Source: Rhodobacteraceae bacterium HTCC2150
Lineage (GTDB): Bacteria; Pseudomonadota; Alphaproteobacteria; Rhodobacterales; Rhodobacteraceae
Length of the DNA: 64,000 nt
Assembly (NCBI GenBank): GCA_000169395.1
Contig: AAXZ01000002.1
Span: 558,001-622,000, forward strand
Reading direction: 5' to 3'
Position numbers and translations under genes: made by a program. Below the pieces are notes generated by a model. The model worked only from the letters and a program-made list of their open reading frames with translations. It was not told the origin of the DNA and made no database searches. Each line of letters begins with the position of its first letter. The stretch's first letter is position 1. Below, one piece after another: positions 55,870-63,999 of this stretch.

Positions 55870-55889
55870 TGTCTGATACTTACTGCCAA

Positions 55890-56456
55890 TCAAAAATGAA
55901 CATGCAAACCGTATAACATCATCAATTCAACACTCATCAGAGATAACCAAAACACCCTTAATGGCCAGCTTTCATGCCGACGCAGCAAAATGAAAGCCGC
56001 AAGCACACAAACGGCCGCGATAATTGGGGCCACGAGCAAGGCGTTATGTCCTTTGTCCCAATAGCTTACAGGGCTTTCGAACACCCAATCAGTCAGAGGC
56101 CAGAACTGTTTACGCCCATCATCATGATGCAAAAGGAAATCAGTCAGTAAATGCAGTAAACCGGCACCTGAAAACGCGACAATGATTGGGTTCTTAAAAA
56201 AAATCGCACCAGCAAAAAGAACGCCCCAAATCACCATTGAATTATCAATGCCAAAAATGAACTGCCATGCATCGCTATAATACAACTCGCCAAAAACATA
56301 ATTTGGAGCAAGGTTAAGGACGAAAAGTGATACGCCCGCCAAAAGATATAACGAAAGGTCGGGAACCAGGCTGCCAAACAAAGCTGCTAATAGAATTGCC
56401 TTCTGTTTGCGGCCAAAGCCCGCTGCACCTACGATTAAATGCGCTGTCGTATTCAT
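55890..56456 (-). CDS. YdjM-like inner-membrane protein
   Basis: This is a 188-aa membrane protein with four to five hydrophobic segments. It shows features of the YdjM/metal-dependent membrane hydrolase family: T-T-A-H-L near the start, G-S-L-V-P-D-L, and L-H-L-L-T-D-F-L-L-H-H-D-D. The conserved histidines and aspartates could bind a metal. Enzyme activity has not been shown for this group. It is downstream of the PopZ-like gene on the same strand. Confidence 0.75.
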   Translation of the reverse strand: MNTTAHLIVGAAGFGRKQKAILLAALFGSLVPDLSLYLLAGVSLFVLNLAPNYVFGELYYSDAWQFIFGIDNSMVIWGVLFAGAIFFKNPIIVAFSGAGLLHLLTDFLLHHDDGRKQFWPLTDWVFESPVSYWDKGHNALLVAPIIAAVCVLAAFILLRRHESWPLRVFWLSLMSVELMMLYGLHVHF

Positions 56457-56502
56457 TTTATGAGTTTAGCGCAGGTCGAGTTGATTGCACCGCCAAGTCC
56501 AT

Positions 56503-57954
56503 TTACTCGAACTCTTTGCTTTCTAAAACGCGGTGAATTTCGCGTCGCACCAACTTTCGTACATTGCGAGTAATTCGTTCACCTAATGATCCTTGCAATT
56601 CAGCGCGCACATATTGGGCCACCAGATCGCGCAACATCGATTCATCAATCAGGTCCTCATCACCACCTTGATAGTCATCATCAATATCGTTGATTTCAGC
56701 GGTCATCATTTCTTCGATGCTGTTGGCATCATCATCGTCGTCATCACCCAAAGGCTGGGCTGCTTCAGCGTTCTGACCAGCCTCATCTTGCCATTCATGC
56801 ACTTCTTCTTGGCTAACTGGTTCGACGAGGTCTTCATCCACGCCGGCAGTATTGTCCAAGTCAGCCTCTTCAAATGCACTTTCAACTGCATCAACAACAA
56901 CAGCCTCAATTGCTTCTTCGGCCATCCCTTGAATATCAACATCCGCTTCTTCGGTTGTCGGCGTCATAGCGGCCTTGCGGCCCAAAATTGCATCAAGGTT
57001 GATGTTCAACCCATCGCTGTTTTCTGATCCCGATTCATGTTCTTCCTGAACATGTTCATTTTCGTAAAATTCACTTGAGTTGGCATTAATTTTCTGGGCT
57101 TCGTGGTCTTCTGAAATATCATCAGCAACTACTTCTTCCTGCTCGTTATGCTCGGCTTCAACTTCGGCAGAAACATCATCAACGACCGCCTCGTCATGTT
57201 CGGAATCTTCGATTTCAGAATCGTCAAAATGCGCCTTGACCTGATCCTCACCATCGTTCAGTTCAAGGTCTAACTCGCCCTCAACATCTACATTTTGTTC
57301 GGCAGTTTCAGACACTTCTCCATCAGCAAAGTTTTCGGGATCCATATCAGCGGAATCTTCAACTTCAAAATGACCTTCGGCGTTTGTTTCTACGTCAGTG
57401 AAAATTTCAACAAAAGCATCATCATCTGAATGTTCTTGTTCGCCGATGTTTTGCTCTGTTTCCAATTCTAAATCTGAAACGGCATCGTCAAAGGATTGAG
57501 AATCATCTTCTAGAAATGGATCGTTTTCCTGATGAGTTTCCTCGGCTTCTTCTTCATGCCGTTCAGGGAACACGTCCCTAGAAATTGCATCTAGAATTCG
57601 ATCTACATCCGTGTCCGGAATATCGCTTTCATCCAAAGTTAATTGATCAGATTCTTCATTTAAAGCATCAATATTTTCAGAAGAACCATGCTCTTCAATA
57701 GAATCGGGCACAGGATCGGCAACCACACGCAACGCAGGCGTTAGAATTAGTGCACTTGGTTTGTCTTCAATTGGCGCCTCAACAAAAGGGACTTTTTCCG
57801 AATGAAGGGCTGTTTCATCAGGTGCATCAAAATCCGAAAAAGCAGAAGAAACCACTGGTTTTTCTGGCTTTGACGACGAAACTTCATCTGATACGAGCCG
57901 TTTTATCGACGATAGAACGTCGTCAATTTGCGGCTTCTTTTCTGCGTTAGACAT
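56503..57954 (-). CDS. PopZ-like acidic polar-organiser protein
   Basis: This is a 483-aa, extremely acidic protein in three parts. Residues about 8-26 (K-P-Q-I-D-D-V-L-S-S-I-K-R-L-V-S-D-E) match the N-terminal helix of PopZ (DUF2497). Residues about 30-420 are a low-complexity Asp/Glu-rich linker with few prolines. Residues about 425-483 form the predicted helical oligomerisation domain (L-R-D-L-V-A-Q-Y-V-R-A-E-L and V-R-K-L-V-R-R-E-I-H-R). It lies next to tolC and PIMT, as Caulobacter popZ lies next to a tolC homologue. PopZ organises cell poles and anchors the ParB-parS complex. The identification is by motif and gene order. Confidence 0.72.
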   Translation of the reverse strand: MSNAEKKPQIDDVLSSIKRLVSDEVSSSKPEKPVVSSAFSDFDAPDETALHSEKVPFVEAPIEDKPSALILTPALRVVADPVPDSIEEHGSSENIDALNEESDQLTLDESDIPDTDVDRILDAISRDVFPERHEEEAEETHQENDPFLEDDSQSFDDAVSDLELETEQNIGEQEHSDDDAFVEIFTDVETNAEGHFEVEDSADMDPENFADGEVSETAEQNVDVEGELDLELNDGEDQVKAHFDDSEIEDSEHDEAVVDDVSAEVEAEHNEQEEVVADDISEDHEAQKINANSSEFYENEHVQEEHESGSENSDGLNINLDAILGRKAAMTPTTEEADVDIQGMAEEAIEAVVVDAVESAFEEADLDNTAGVDEDLVEPVSQEEVHEWQDEAGQNAEAAQPLGDDDDDDANSIEEMMTAEINDIDDDYQGGDEDLIDESMLRDLVAQYVRAELQGSLGERITRNVRKLVRREIHRVLESKEFE

Positions 57955-58025
57955 TGTTTTTCTCTTGTTGCCTCAGCGAGAATGTACAGGTTTGTTTCCA
58001 TTCACACAACAAATAGAAACATTTC

Positions 58026-59399
58026 TTAGTTTTTTTGCAGTCGCTTAAGAACCCGATCAAGCTGTGTGCCTTGCACAGATATTGGTTTTCGAGACTTAAC
58101 CGAATTGTAATAATCATTGGGATCATAGGTAACGACGTTCAGACCCAATTTTTTCACAGTCAAAACCCCCATAGACGCCATCAAAGAATACGCAGCGACG
58201 TATTGTTGCGTTTCTGAGACCAATAAATTTGTACGACTGTCCAACAACTCTTGTTCTGCATCTAGCACATCCAAGGTTGTACGAGACCCCAAAGTGGCTT
58301 CTTCCTTCACGCCACGATAGGCAACAGTACTGGCGCGAATTTGTTGGCTAGCCGATTCAATTTGGGCGCGTTGAACTTGTAAATTGTTGTACGCATTGAC
58401 GGCACTCTGCCCCATATTCAGCACCGCAATATTTAGTGCATAACGCTTTGCTTCAACGTTAAGTTTTGCCTTGTTATATCGCGCGGACAACTCACCACCC
58501 TTATACAAAGTGCCAGTCATCGTGACATCCAATGTATTTGATGTTGTGGCATTACTGGCCTTTGTCGCCCCTGCCCCAACCGTAAAACGAGGCATCATTG
58601 ACGCTTCGGCCTGAACTATTCCCAATTCAGCGATTGCGACGGCATGTTGTGCGGCTATGACTTCGGGGTGGTTCCGCACTGCAATTGCTCGTGCTTGCTC
58701 TGCAGAACTGACTGTGACTGGCAACTTTGGCGGGTTCATAACGCCACTGGGATAATGACCCGTGGCAACCTTATAACCCTCACGCGCTTCGGCCAGAGTA
58801 CCCTGCGCGGACACTTCTGCTGCTTGGGCAGAGGCTAAACGCGATTGTGCAAAAGCCACGTCAGTGCGGGTAATTTCACCAACATCAAATCGATCATTTG
58901 CGGCCTGTAACTCTTGTCTAATCAATCGAACGTTGCTTGAACGCAGTGCAAGTACGTCAGCAGCTTGTCTATACTGCATATAGGCTTGTACACCGCCCAA
59001 TAGTACTCGTTGCTCGATATCAATTAGGGATTGACGTGTAGCTAAAACAGTCAATTTTTGCGCTTCGATTTGGGCTTTCGTGCTGCCATAATCCCAAATC
59101 AACCAACGCAGATCTACGTTGACAGAATGGTTGCTCGAATTCGTGTTAAGACCCGAACGAGCGTAAACAAGTCGGCTGCGTGCTGTGTAGGTAATAACAG
59201 GACGAAGGGCTGAATAAGCAATCAACACATCCTCGTCGGCAGAACGCAACAACGCACGGTTTTGGTTCAAAAGATCCGAATGCCGATATGCATTTGCTAG
59301 AGCGTCACTTAAATTTTCACCTTGCGCCGGTAGAGCCATCGCAAGACCTGACACAAACGCAAACAAAACCGTTAGGCGGTTAATAAAAACTCTATTCAT
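58026..59399 (-). CDS. TolC family outer-membrane channel protein
   Basis: This is an outer-membrane efflux/secretion duct of 457 aa, exported by a signal peptide (R-L-T-V-L-F-A-F-V-S-G-L-A-M-A...; cleavage after Q-G). Two OEP repeats are visible with the long coiled helices (for example Q-R-A-Q-I-E-S-A-S-Q-Q-I and A-E-Q-E-L-L-D-S-R-T-N-L-L-V). It would pair with type I secretion or RND pumps, none of which are in this window. It lies between PIMT and the PopZ-like gene. Confidence 0.93.
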   Translation of the reverse strand: MNRVFINRLTVLFAFVSGLAMALPAQGENLSDALANAYRHSDLLNQNRALLRSADEDVLIAYSALRPVITYTARSRLVYARSGLNTNSSNHSVNVDLRWLIWDYGSTKAQIEAQKLTVLATRQSLIDIEQRVLLGGVQAYMQYRQAADVLALRSSNVRLIRQELQAANDRFDVGEITRTDVAFAQSRLASAQAAEVSAQGTLAEAREGYKVATGHYPSGVMNPPKLPVTVSSAEQARAIAVRNHPEVIAAQHAVAIAELGIVQAEASMMPRFTVGAGATKASNATTSNTLDVTMTGTLYKGGELSARYNKAKLNVEAKRYALNIAVLNMGQSAVNAYNNLQVQRAQIESASQQIRASTVAYRGVKEEATLGSRTTLDVLDAEQELLDSRTNLLVSETQQYVAAYSLMASMGVLTVKKLGLNVVTYDPNDYYNSVKSRKPISVQGTQLDRVLKRLQKN

Positions 59400-59441
59400 C
59401 CTGCTCGCCCCCCCAGAGGCATTCTGGCAAACGTTGCCGTT

Positions 59442-60095
59442 CTAAAGTGTAAATAGTTTTTTTGTTTCAAATCCCTTAACAACAGGTGCAGTTGCATTAA
59501 ACGCATCGCGCCAATTCATCACGTCACCCATTTTGTGACCAACACGTACAACACCCAATGCGCCTTCGGCAAAGATACAAACCGCACGACCACCTTCTTT
59601 CAGCTGGGCAGCCAGCGAACTTGGGAAATCTTCAACAGCACCTTGAACAACAATTGCATCATATGGCCCGTGTTTTGCGGCGCCTTCAGCAAGGTCGCCC
59701 TCAAATACAGCAGCATTGTCAGCACCAACTTCGGACAACAATCTTTGCGCTTCAGCAGCCAGCTCGGCATTATCTTCAACAGCAACAACAGCATCGGACA
59801 TCCGTGCCAAAAGCGCACTAGAATACCCAAGACCACAACCAATATCCAAAACCACGTCATCTGGTTGAACATCAAGTGCATCCAGCATTTTGCCCATCGT
59901 ACGTGGATCAAGAAGAACGCGACCGTTACCCAAGTCAACGTTTTCGCCCATATAGGCTACTTCGCGCAGCGCATCCGGCACAAAATTTTCACGCGGAACA
60001 TTTAACATTGCTTCGATTACAGGGAATTTTGTTACATCCGAAGGGCGCACTTGAGTGTCGACCATCATCACCCGTCGATCAGAATATTGGCTCAT
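59442..60095 (-). CDS. Protein-L-isoaspartate O-methyltransferase
   Basis: This is an SAM-dependent methyltransferase that starts repair of isoaspartyl residues, 217 aa from the ATG at 60095 (M-S-Q-Y-S-D-R-R). The SAM motif is V-L-D-I-G-C-G-L-G-Y-S-S, preceded by the PCMT block L-D-P-R-T-M-G-K-M. The open frame extends upstream across the tRNA-Cys gene and cannot be coding there. Alphaproteobacterial members of this group, which lie next to tolC, are often not proven repair enzymes. Confidence 0.88.
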   Translation of the reverse strand: MSQYSDRRVMMVDTQVRPSDVTKFPVIEAMLNVPRENFVPDALREVAYMGENVDLGNGRVLLDPRTMGKMLDALDVQPDDVVLDIGCGLGYSSALLARMSDAVVAVEDNAELAAEAQRLLSEVGADNAAVFEGDLAEGAAKHGPYDAIVVQGAVEDFPSSLAAQLKEGGRAVCIFAEGALGVVRVGHKMGDVMNWRDAFNATAPVVKGFETKKLFTL

Positions 60096-60254
60096 ATCAG
60101 TTAAAACCACCGAGTCAGTTAAGATTGTAAGTTTACGTTGACCCACACTTGCCACACCTTCCACAGATGGGCAACGATTCACGTCGGCTTTTCTTTCAAG
60201 ATCGGGTGTTGCACGCCCCAATCCACGTTGATATAGGAAGCGAACCACAGGACG

Positions 60255-60327
60255 GCGAGTTGGCGGAGTGGTGACGCAGCGGATTGCAAATCCGTGTACA
60301 CCGGTTCGATTCCGGTACTCGCCTCCA
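60255..60327 (+). tRNA. tRNA-Cys (GCA)
   Basis: A full cloverleaf can be folded: acceptor GGCGAGT/ACTCGCC, D stem GCG/CGC, anticodon arm GCGGA-TTGCAAA-TCCGT with anticodon GCA, and T arm ACCGG-TTCGATT-CCGGT. The discriminator base is T, as required for cysteine, and CCA is encoded (60325-60327). Its 3' end is a likely integration site for the segment to the right. Confidence 0.96.
60301..60327 (+). other. Candidate attachment site at the tRNA-Cys 3' end
   Basis: The T arm and acceptor end of a tRNA gene are the usual crossover region for island integrases. Chromosomal genes lie to the left and mobile-looking DNA begins immediately to the right. I see no second copy of this sequence in the window, so the far end must be beyond 64000 if the proposal is right. 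Confidence 0.4.
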
Positions 60328-60871
60328 CTTCCCATAAATCCATATACATCAATAGCTTATGAAACGTTTGTATACACGTTTTATATACACACTCTGTATG
60401 CACACGACTTCCCACCACATTGGATTTTTTGAACGCAGATTTACACCATCCACTACAACTTTCACGGCATAACCGAGTTTTGCAGTAACAGTGACATCCT
60501 TTGTCGCAGTATCCCTTCGTCTCCGCCACTTACTTTGGCTCTAATTTTATTGTTATAGTTAAGTAGCTTGTGGAGATGTCAAGATCGACAACCACCCACG
60601 TTTACCACCCACGCTAGTTGCAAAAACACCCTCCCTCAGTGGCGTCATAACCATCGACCACCTTTAATCGAATCTTCACATGAGAACCGTAGGCGCAGGT
60701 CGTTTTGGGTTCATGGGTAGAGCCTAAGACGTCAGGATAACGAAAGTCTTTGCCAGTAGTGCCAATGTTATGACTGCGAGAAGCACTTGGTTGGTAGGGT
60801 TAGTGCTGTAAGACGTGTAAACCTTTGGGGCTAGAAATCGTTAGATTTGGTGTAAGATTTGCTAGTAAGCT
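60328..60871. other. Gap without genes at the left end of the accessory segment
   Basis: About 540 bp with no supported gene. The part near 60375-60405 contains repeated TATACAC-like words (GTATACAC, ATATACAC, GTATGCAC). No terminator or tRNA-like fragment is clear. Base composition and codon-like structure differ from the dense gene layout to the left. Confidence 0.5.
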
Positions 60872-62116
60872 CTAATAGCCGCACTTCTCGTAACCACTAT
60901 TCATGCATTCACGAGCCATAGCTTGGGCTTTTTCTATTGCAGCTGGGGTCATTAGACCTGCTCTTTCGTCTCTCCACCTAGCTGCCTTATCGTGACCATT
61001 GGCTGAAGCGATGTTATACCACATGTGAGCCATGACGTTGTCTTGAAGGACGCCTTGGCCGTATGCGTAGCCAATCCCAAGATTGTATTGAGCATGAGCA
61101 TGGCCTTGGCCAGCAGCTAGTCGATACCACTTCGCAGCTTCAGCATAGTCTTGAGGGACGCCTTGGCCATTGCGGTACCTAACCCCAAGACTGTTTTGAG
61201 CTGCAGCATCGCCTTGGTCAGCAGCCAGTCGATACCACTTCGCAGCTTCAGCATAGTCTTGAGGGACGCCTTGGCCATTGCCGTACCTAAGAGCAAGATT
61301 GTATTGAGCTTTAGCATCGCCTTGGTCAGCGGCTAGTAGGTACAACCTGACAGCTTCTGCATAATCCTGAGAGACGCCTTGGCCAGTGCGGTACATATTC
61401 CCAAGATTGTTTTGAGCTGCAGCATCGCCTTGGTCAGCGGCCAGTCGGTACAACCTGACAGCTTCTGCATAATCCTGAGAGACGCCTTGGCCAGTGCGGT
61501 ACATATTCCCAAGATTGTTTTGAGCTGCAGCATCGCCTTGGTCAGCGGCCAGTCGGTACAACCTGACAGCTTCTGCATAATCCTGAGAGACGCCTTGGCC
61601 AGTGCGGTACATATTCCCAAGATTGTATTGAGCAATAGCATCGCCTTGGTCAGCGGCCAGTCGGTACAACCTGACAGCTTCTGCATAATCCTGAGAGACG
61701 CCTTCGCCTTTGTGGTACATAAGAGCAAGATTGTTTTGAGCTGCAGCATCGCCTTGGTCAGCGGCCAGTCGGTACAACCTGACAGCTTCTGCATAATCCT
61801 GAGAGACGCCTTGGCCAGTGCGGTACATATTCCCAAGATTGTTTTGAGCTGCAGCATCGCCTTGGTCAGCGGCCAGTCGGTACAACCTGACAGCTTCTGC
61901 ATAATCCTGAGAGACGCCTTCGCCTTTGTGGTACATAAGAGCAAGATTGTATTGAGCAATAGCATCGCCTTGGTCAGCTAAAGGCTTCCACTCCCGAAGA
62001 GCAGTTGCAAAGTCGCCGCTTTGGGCAGCAGCTAAGCCCTTTTGAAGGTCTTGTGCAGCCAATGGTGTGAAGGCCAACGACAATATGGTGGCTAGGATTG
62101 CAGTAATGCGTGACAT
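60872..62116 (-). CDS. Sel1-repeat protein, secreted
   Basis: This is a 414-aa protein starting at 62116 (M-S-R-I-T-A-I-L-A-T). A signal peptide (cleavage after P-L-A-A) leads into a short helical region and nine Sel1 (TPR-like) units of 36 residues, each with D-Q-G-D-A-x-A-Q, Y-x-x-G-x-G-V-x-Q-D-Y-A-E-A and Y-x-L-A-A. Six units are almost identical and the last three are more diverged. The C-terminus has N-G-H-D-K-A-A-R-W-R-D-E-R. Sel1 proteins are periplasmic adaptors. There is no partner gene nearby, and its place in the accessory segment suggests recent acquisition. Confidence 0.9.
   Translation of the reverse strand: MSRITAILATILSLAFTPLAAQDLQKGLAAAQSGDFATALREWKPLADQGDAIAQYNLALMYHKGEGVSQDYAEAVRLYRLAADQGDAAAQNNLGNMYRTGQGVSQDYAEAVRLYRLAADQGDAAAQNNLALMYHKGEGVSQDYAEAVRLYRLAADQGDAIAQYNLGNMYRTGQGVSQDYAEAVRLYRLAADQGDAAAQNNLGNMYRTGQGVSQDYAEAVRLYRLAADQGDAAAQNNLGNMYRTGQGVSQDYAEAVRLYLLAADQGDAKAQYNLALRYGNGQGVPQDYAEAAKWYRLAADQGDAAAQNSLGVRYRNGQGVPQDYAEAAKWYRLAAGQGHAHAQYNLGIGYAYGQGVLQDNVMAHMWYNIASANGHDKAARWRDERAGLMTPAAIEKAQAMARECMNSGYEKCGY
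61098..61975 (-). repeat. Tandem 108-bp repeats within the Sel1 gene
   Basis: The plus-strand word GCATCGCCTTGGTC recurs with an exact 108-bp period at 61206, 61314, 61422, 61530, 61638, 61746, 61854 and 61962, with a degenerate copy at 61098. The units between 61314 and 61975 differ mainly in two small cassettes (H-K-G-E-G or R-T-G-Q-G; A-I-A-Q-Y-N or A-A-A-Q-N-N). Confidence 0.93.
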
Positions 62117-62283
62117 GGCGTTGTGATTCCTTGCGATGCGAGAGCTGGGCACATGATAACGACAAGGGTTGGATGGTAAAGTCTTTAGGATCAAAGGCTG
62201 AAGCTAAATCTTTGCCTCGGATTCATATGGGGAAACCAGCACAGACGGATTCACCTGCGTATAATCTCGAGGGTCCCATGCAA

Positions 62284-62982
62284 CTACCAACGAGCCTTCA
62301 TTCGCTGCACCGTAGTAGCCTGCCAGACTGTTGAACGACCAGAAGGGGTTTGAACACCACGCCCCGTGAGGAACCTTGCGAGTGCCTTTGCAGGTGCATC
62401 TGGTGACATGCCACAGTCTTCGATGAACTGACGCATTTTCTGGGCGGTCTCGTCTGCCTTAGCCTTCTTGCCTGCTGCTGCCATGAAACAGTCCTCACGT
62501 GTGCCTGTGCGACCAACGAACTTAGTCTTGTCGTCCTTGCTGTATGCCCCCAGCACCTGACCGCGAGCCTTTGCAGCTTCCAGTGCAGCCTTGGTACGTT
62601 GACTGATTGCCTTAGCCTCTCTCTCTGCAACCATTGCGAGGATACCAACAGAAAACTCATCGACGTTGGGAGTATCAGCTGCAACGAACTTCACGCCTGA
62701 CTTCTGAAGGCCCAGTAAGAAGTGAGCGTCACGGGAAAGGCGGTCGAACTTGGCAACAACAAGAGTGACCCCAAGGGCATTACAAAGGCGTATGGCCCTC
62801 TCAAGTTCTGGGCGTTGGTTCTTACGGCCACTCTCTACCTCAACGACTTCCTCGACCAAATCCCAATTGCCACCGTTCAGATACTGCGTGACGGCCTCAC
62901 GTTGAGCCTCAAGACCAAGACCAAACTTTGACTGACGATCAGTGCTGACTCGAAGGTAAGAAACGAATTTGCCGTTAGCCAT
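62284..62982 (-). CDS. Serine recombinase (resolvase/invertase type)
   Basis: This is a 232-aa site-specific recombinase. The catalytic N-terminal domain has Y-L-R-V-S-T-D-R-Q with the nucleophile serine, then A-K-F-D-R-L-S-R-D and a V-A-E-R-E-A-K-A-I-S-Q-R-T-K-A-A-L helix. The short C-terminal part (about residues 170-232) holds a helix-turn-helix-like tail. GAGGA lies nine bases before the ATG at 62982. Its size fits small resolvases and invertases rather than large serine integrases. It has no accompanying transposase in the window. Confidence 0.88.
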   Translation of the reverse strand: MANGKFVSYLRVSTDRQSKFGLGLEAQREAVTQYLNGGNWDLVEEVVEVESGRKNQRPELERAIRLCNALGVTLVVAKFDRLSRDAHFLLGLQKSGVKFVAADTPNVDEFSVGILAMVAEREAKAISQRTKAALEAAKARGQVLGAYSKDDKTKFVGRTGTREDCFMAAAGKKAKADETAQKMRQFIEDCGMSPDAPAKALARFLTGRGVQTPSGRSTVWQATTVQRMKARW

Positions 62983-62997
62983 GGGTGCGATCCTCAA

Positions 62998-63534
62998 GGG
63001 GTTACATATCTTGAATCGTTCGTATTATGATTCGTAACCACCGGACAAGACGAAACCTACGACCAGTTGATTAACAGTCAATTGCTTTACTCGCGGGGGT
63101 GTTCGAGGGCGCACGCCTTGAAAGTGTGTAGGCGGAACGGGGGATGCCAGAGGTCCAACATCGGACCCTACAACAGGATCAATTCTCAGCCAAAAAATCA
63201 GTAGCTACTAAAGGGACAAATCTCAGCTGGGGTTTCTCGGGTGGGTAGGTCGCCCAGAAAGGGCTGTCGAGTTTAACGCTACCGTCTAGGTTAGGAACGA
63301 GAGGCAGCGACCCCATGCCATAACCACCCATGCTGCTACAGATGCCAACATAGGAATTTAAGCCTAGAGAGCTATCACTACATGGTCATCAACCCCTTGG
63401 TCATAATCCTGAATAGACAGGCCAGAGGATAGCCATAGAGACCTTAAGTATCCTCATGTAAGCTACCCTTAGCTCTATCTCTCTTAATAACCCCTATAGT
63501 ATATTATTCATTCCGTTTGCTAATACGATTTAGC
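62998..63534. other. Gap without genes in the accessory segment
   Basis: About 540 bp between the recombinase gene and the partial gene at the right edge. I see no open frame with a start signal, no RNA gene and no CRISPR-like array. It may hold recombination sites for the serine recombinase; short inverted words are present but none is convincing. The end near 63485-63530 is very AT-rich. Confidence 0.5.
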
Positions 63535-63999
63535 TCACCAGCCGACCGACAGCTGTGGTGGCTTGAAGCCCTTTTGTTGGTACGCTTTGAGGAAGGCATC
63601 GATGGCAACTTGCGTGCTTTCCTCTGGTACAATCAGGCAATCATGGATCGACAGGCAGCCAATCCCCTTATCCAGCACATAGTTCATAGCACTGATGATA
63701 ATATCGCTCTCGATCAGCATGAGGTCCAAACCCGTGTCTTTGTCTGCCTTTGTGAGTGACGGGTATGTCTCAGCGATAGCCTCAGCATAAGTTAGCCAGT
63801 CCTGTCCTGCTATCAGCTGTGCGTCTTTCTCTTTCTCAGAGAAGCTCTTGGGCCAGCTCTTACGATCTAGGGTGATGCCATTAAGAGATGCGGTTATAAT
63901 CTTCTTGGTGATCTCTCTGTTCAGCCCCGAGAGCTTGCCGTTAGTGTATAGGTCATCGGTCTCGGGCAGATCAAAACCAAGATAATAATCCTCCGACAA
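63535..63999 (-). CDS. Partial hypothetical protein with IHDCLIVPEE motif
   Basis: This is the C-terminal 154 residues of an open frame that reaches the window edge; the first codon seen (TTG) is probably internal. The end contains S-I-H-D-C-L-I-V-P-E-E, a pattern found at the C-termini of some plasmid- and phage-encoded replication proteins, but I cannot assign a family. The region before it (D-L-M-L-I-E-S-D-I-I-I-S-A-M-N-Y) fits the same kind of fold. It supports a mobile-element origin of this segment. Confidence 0.55.
   Translation of the reverse strand: MSEDYYLGFDLPETDDLYTNGKLSGLNREITKKIITASLNGITLDRKSWPKSFSEKEKDAQLIAGQDWLTYAEAIAETYPSLTKADKDTGLDLMLIESDIIISAMNYVLDKGIGCLSIHDCLIVPEESTQVAIDAFLKAYQQKGFKPPQLSVGW

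Noticed and set aside
60096-60529. Coding extension upstream of the PIMT start and a separate frame across the tRNA-Cys
   Set aside because: The frames read through a complete tRNA gene and lack family similarity; the ATG at 60095 fits the methyltransferase N-terminus.
61098-61975. Possible CRISPR array from regularly spaced repeats
   Set aside because: The 108-bp period is coding, the whole unit is repeated with no unique spacers, and no cas genes are present.
61379-61981. Long open frames in other phases of the Sel1 gene (about 200 codons on each strand)
   Set aside because: They arise because a 108-bp repeat (a multiple of three) keeps any stop-free phase open. They have no start signal or family likeness.
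63521-63538. TAATACGA word resembling the start of a T7 promoter
   Set aside because: Only the first eight bases match, the remainder of the consensus is missing, and no phage RNA polymerase gene is seen.
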